Positions 22,401 through 22,454 of a DNA stretch of 22,454 bases are shown here, one piece after another; positions within the stretch are counted from its first letter, which is position 1; the number at the start of each line of letters is the position of its first letter. Source of the stretch: CAYWXV01 sp964462535. Its GTDB lineage: Bacteria > Bacteroidota > Ignavibacteria > OLB7. The notes beneath the pieces are model-generated. The model did not search any database, was not told the DNA's origin, and worked only from the letters and a program-made list of their open reading frames with translations. The stretch spans positions 1-22,454 of the forward strand of contig CAYWXV010000043.1 of the NCBI GenBank assembly GCA_964462535.1, read 5' to 3'. A program made the translations under genes and the position numbers.

Positions 22401-22454
22401 GAAGGATGGAGGATGAAGGATGAAGGAGCAAGGATGAAGGATGAGGGATGAAGG
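22401..22454. repeat. GGATGAA tandem simple repeat, running off the window edge
   Basis: Seven-base unit GGATGAA (AAGGATG), with variants GGATGGA, GGAGCAA and GGATGAG, in about seven imperfect copies up to the last base of the window, so its full length is unknown. It is directly upstream of the SDR promoter region. No spacers occur, so it is not a CRISPR array. Confidence 0.9.

Noticed and set aside
22401..22454. CRISPR array at the window end
   Set aside because: The unit is 7 bp and tandem, without spacers or long conserved repeats.

Overview
The window (about 58% G+C by eye, two 100-N scaffold gaps) looks like part of a metagenome-assembled or draft genome from the Bacteroidota/Chlorobi/Kapabacteria side of the FCB group. 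Three things point that way. The large secreted protein at 4452-7433 ends in a Por/type IX secretion sorting domain. Five of six signal peptidase I-type signal peptides are followed directly by Gln, as in the 'Bacteroidetes Q rule'. Shine-Dalgarno sequences are mostly absent, and a perfect TAnnTTTG promoter element lies in front of speA. I see no rRNA, tRNA, CRISPR array, integrase or transposase; this is ordinary chromosomal sequence with unusual details.

Layout: (1) 153-2547, plus strand: three envelope proteins (beta-barrel-like protein, lipoprotein, small outer-membrane-barrel protein). (2) 2707-12617, minus strand, transcribed right to left: GH57 4-alpha-glucanotransferase/amylase, DUF2279 protein with a Pro/Thr/Ser linker, family-2 glycosyltransferase, small lipoprotein, 993-residue T9SS cargo with a glycosidase-like fold, histone-deacetylase-family amidohydrolase, and a monofunctional peptidoglycan transglycosylase (mtgA). 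(3) 12719-18786, plus strand: speA (arginine decarboxylase) overlapping a deoxyhypusine-synthase-like gene by 4 bp, two tandem DUF2279 genes, and a lipoprotein closed by a strong intrinsic terminator. (4) 18953-22355, minus strand: an SDR oxidoreductase, an ATP-grasp-like protein (3' end lost in a gap), a Rieske Fe-S protein (5' end lost in the same gap) and a cytochrome b, apparently one transcription unit.

How they fit together: SpeA makes agmatine. The coupled DHS-like enzyme, which has Arg where human DHS has its catalytic Lys, probably transfers an aminoalkyl group onto a small polyamine rather than onto a protein. The 12618-12718 intergenic region separates this operon from the divergent GH57 gene and contains two overlapping, mutually exclusive inverted repeats just downstream of the promoter-like element: a candidate leader-RNA switch or operator. 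The Rieske and cytochrome b genes form the core of a quinol-oxidising bc-type complex.

Most interesting points: the speA/DHS-like pair and its leader; a cytochrome b whose first periplasmic loop seems to have been written by a G-rich simple repeat that also occurs between genes; a glycosidase-like T9SS protein with the expected acid/base Glu changed to Gln; three DUF2279 paralogues in 9 kb; and a scaffold gap at 16825-16924 that is evidently an unmerged 55-bp contig overlap, so the gene across it is intact.
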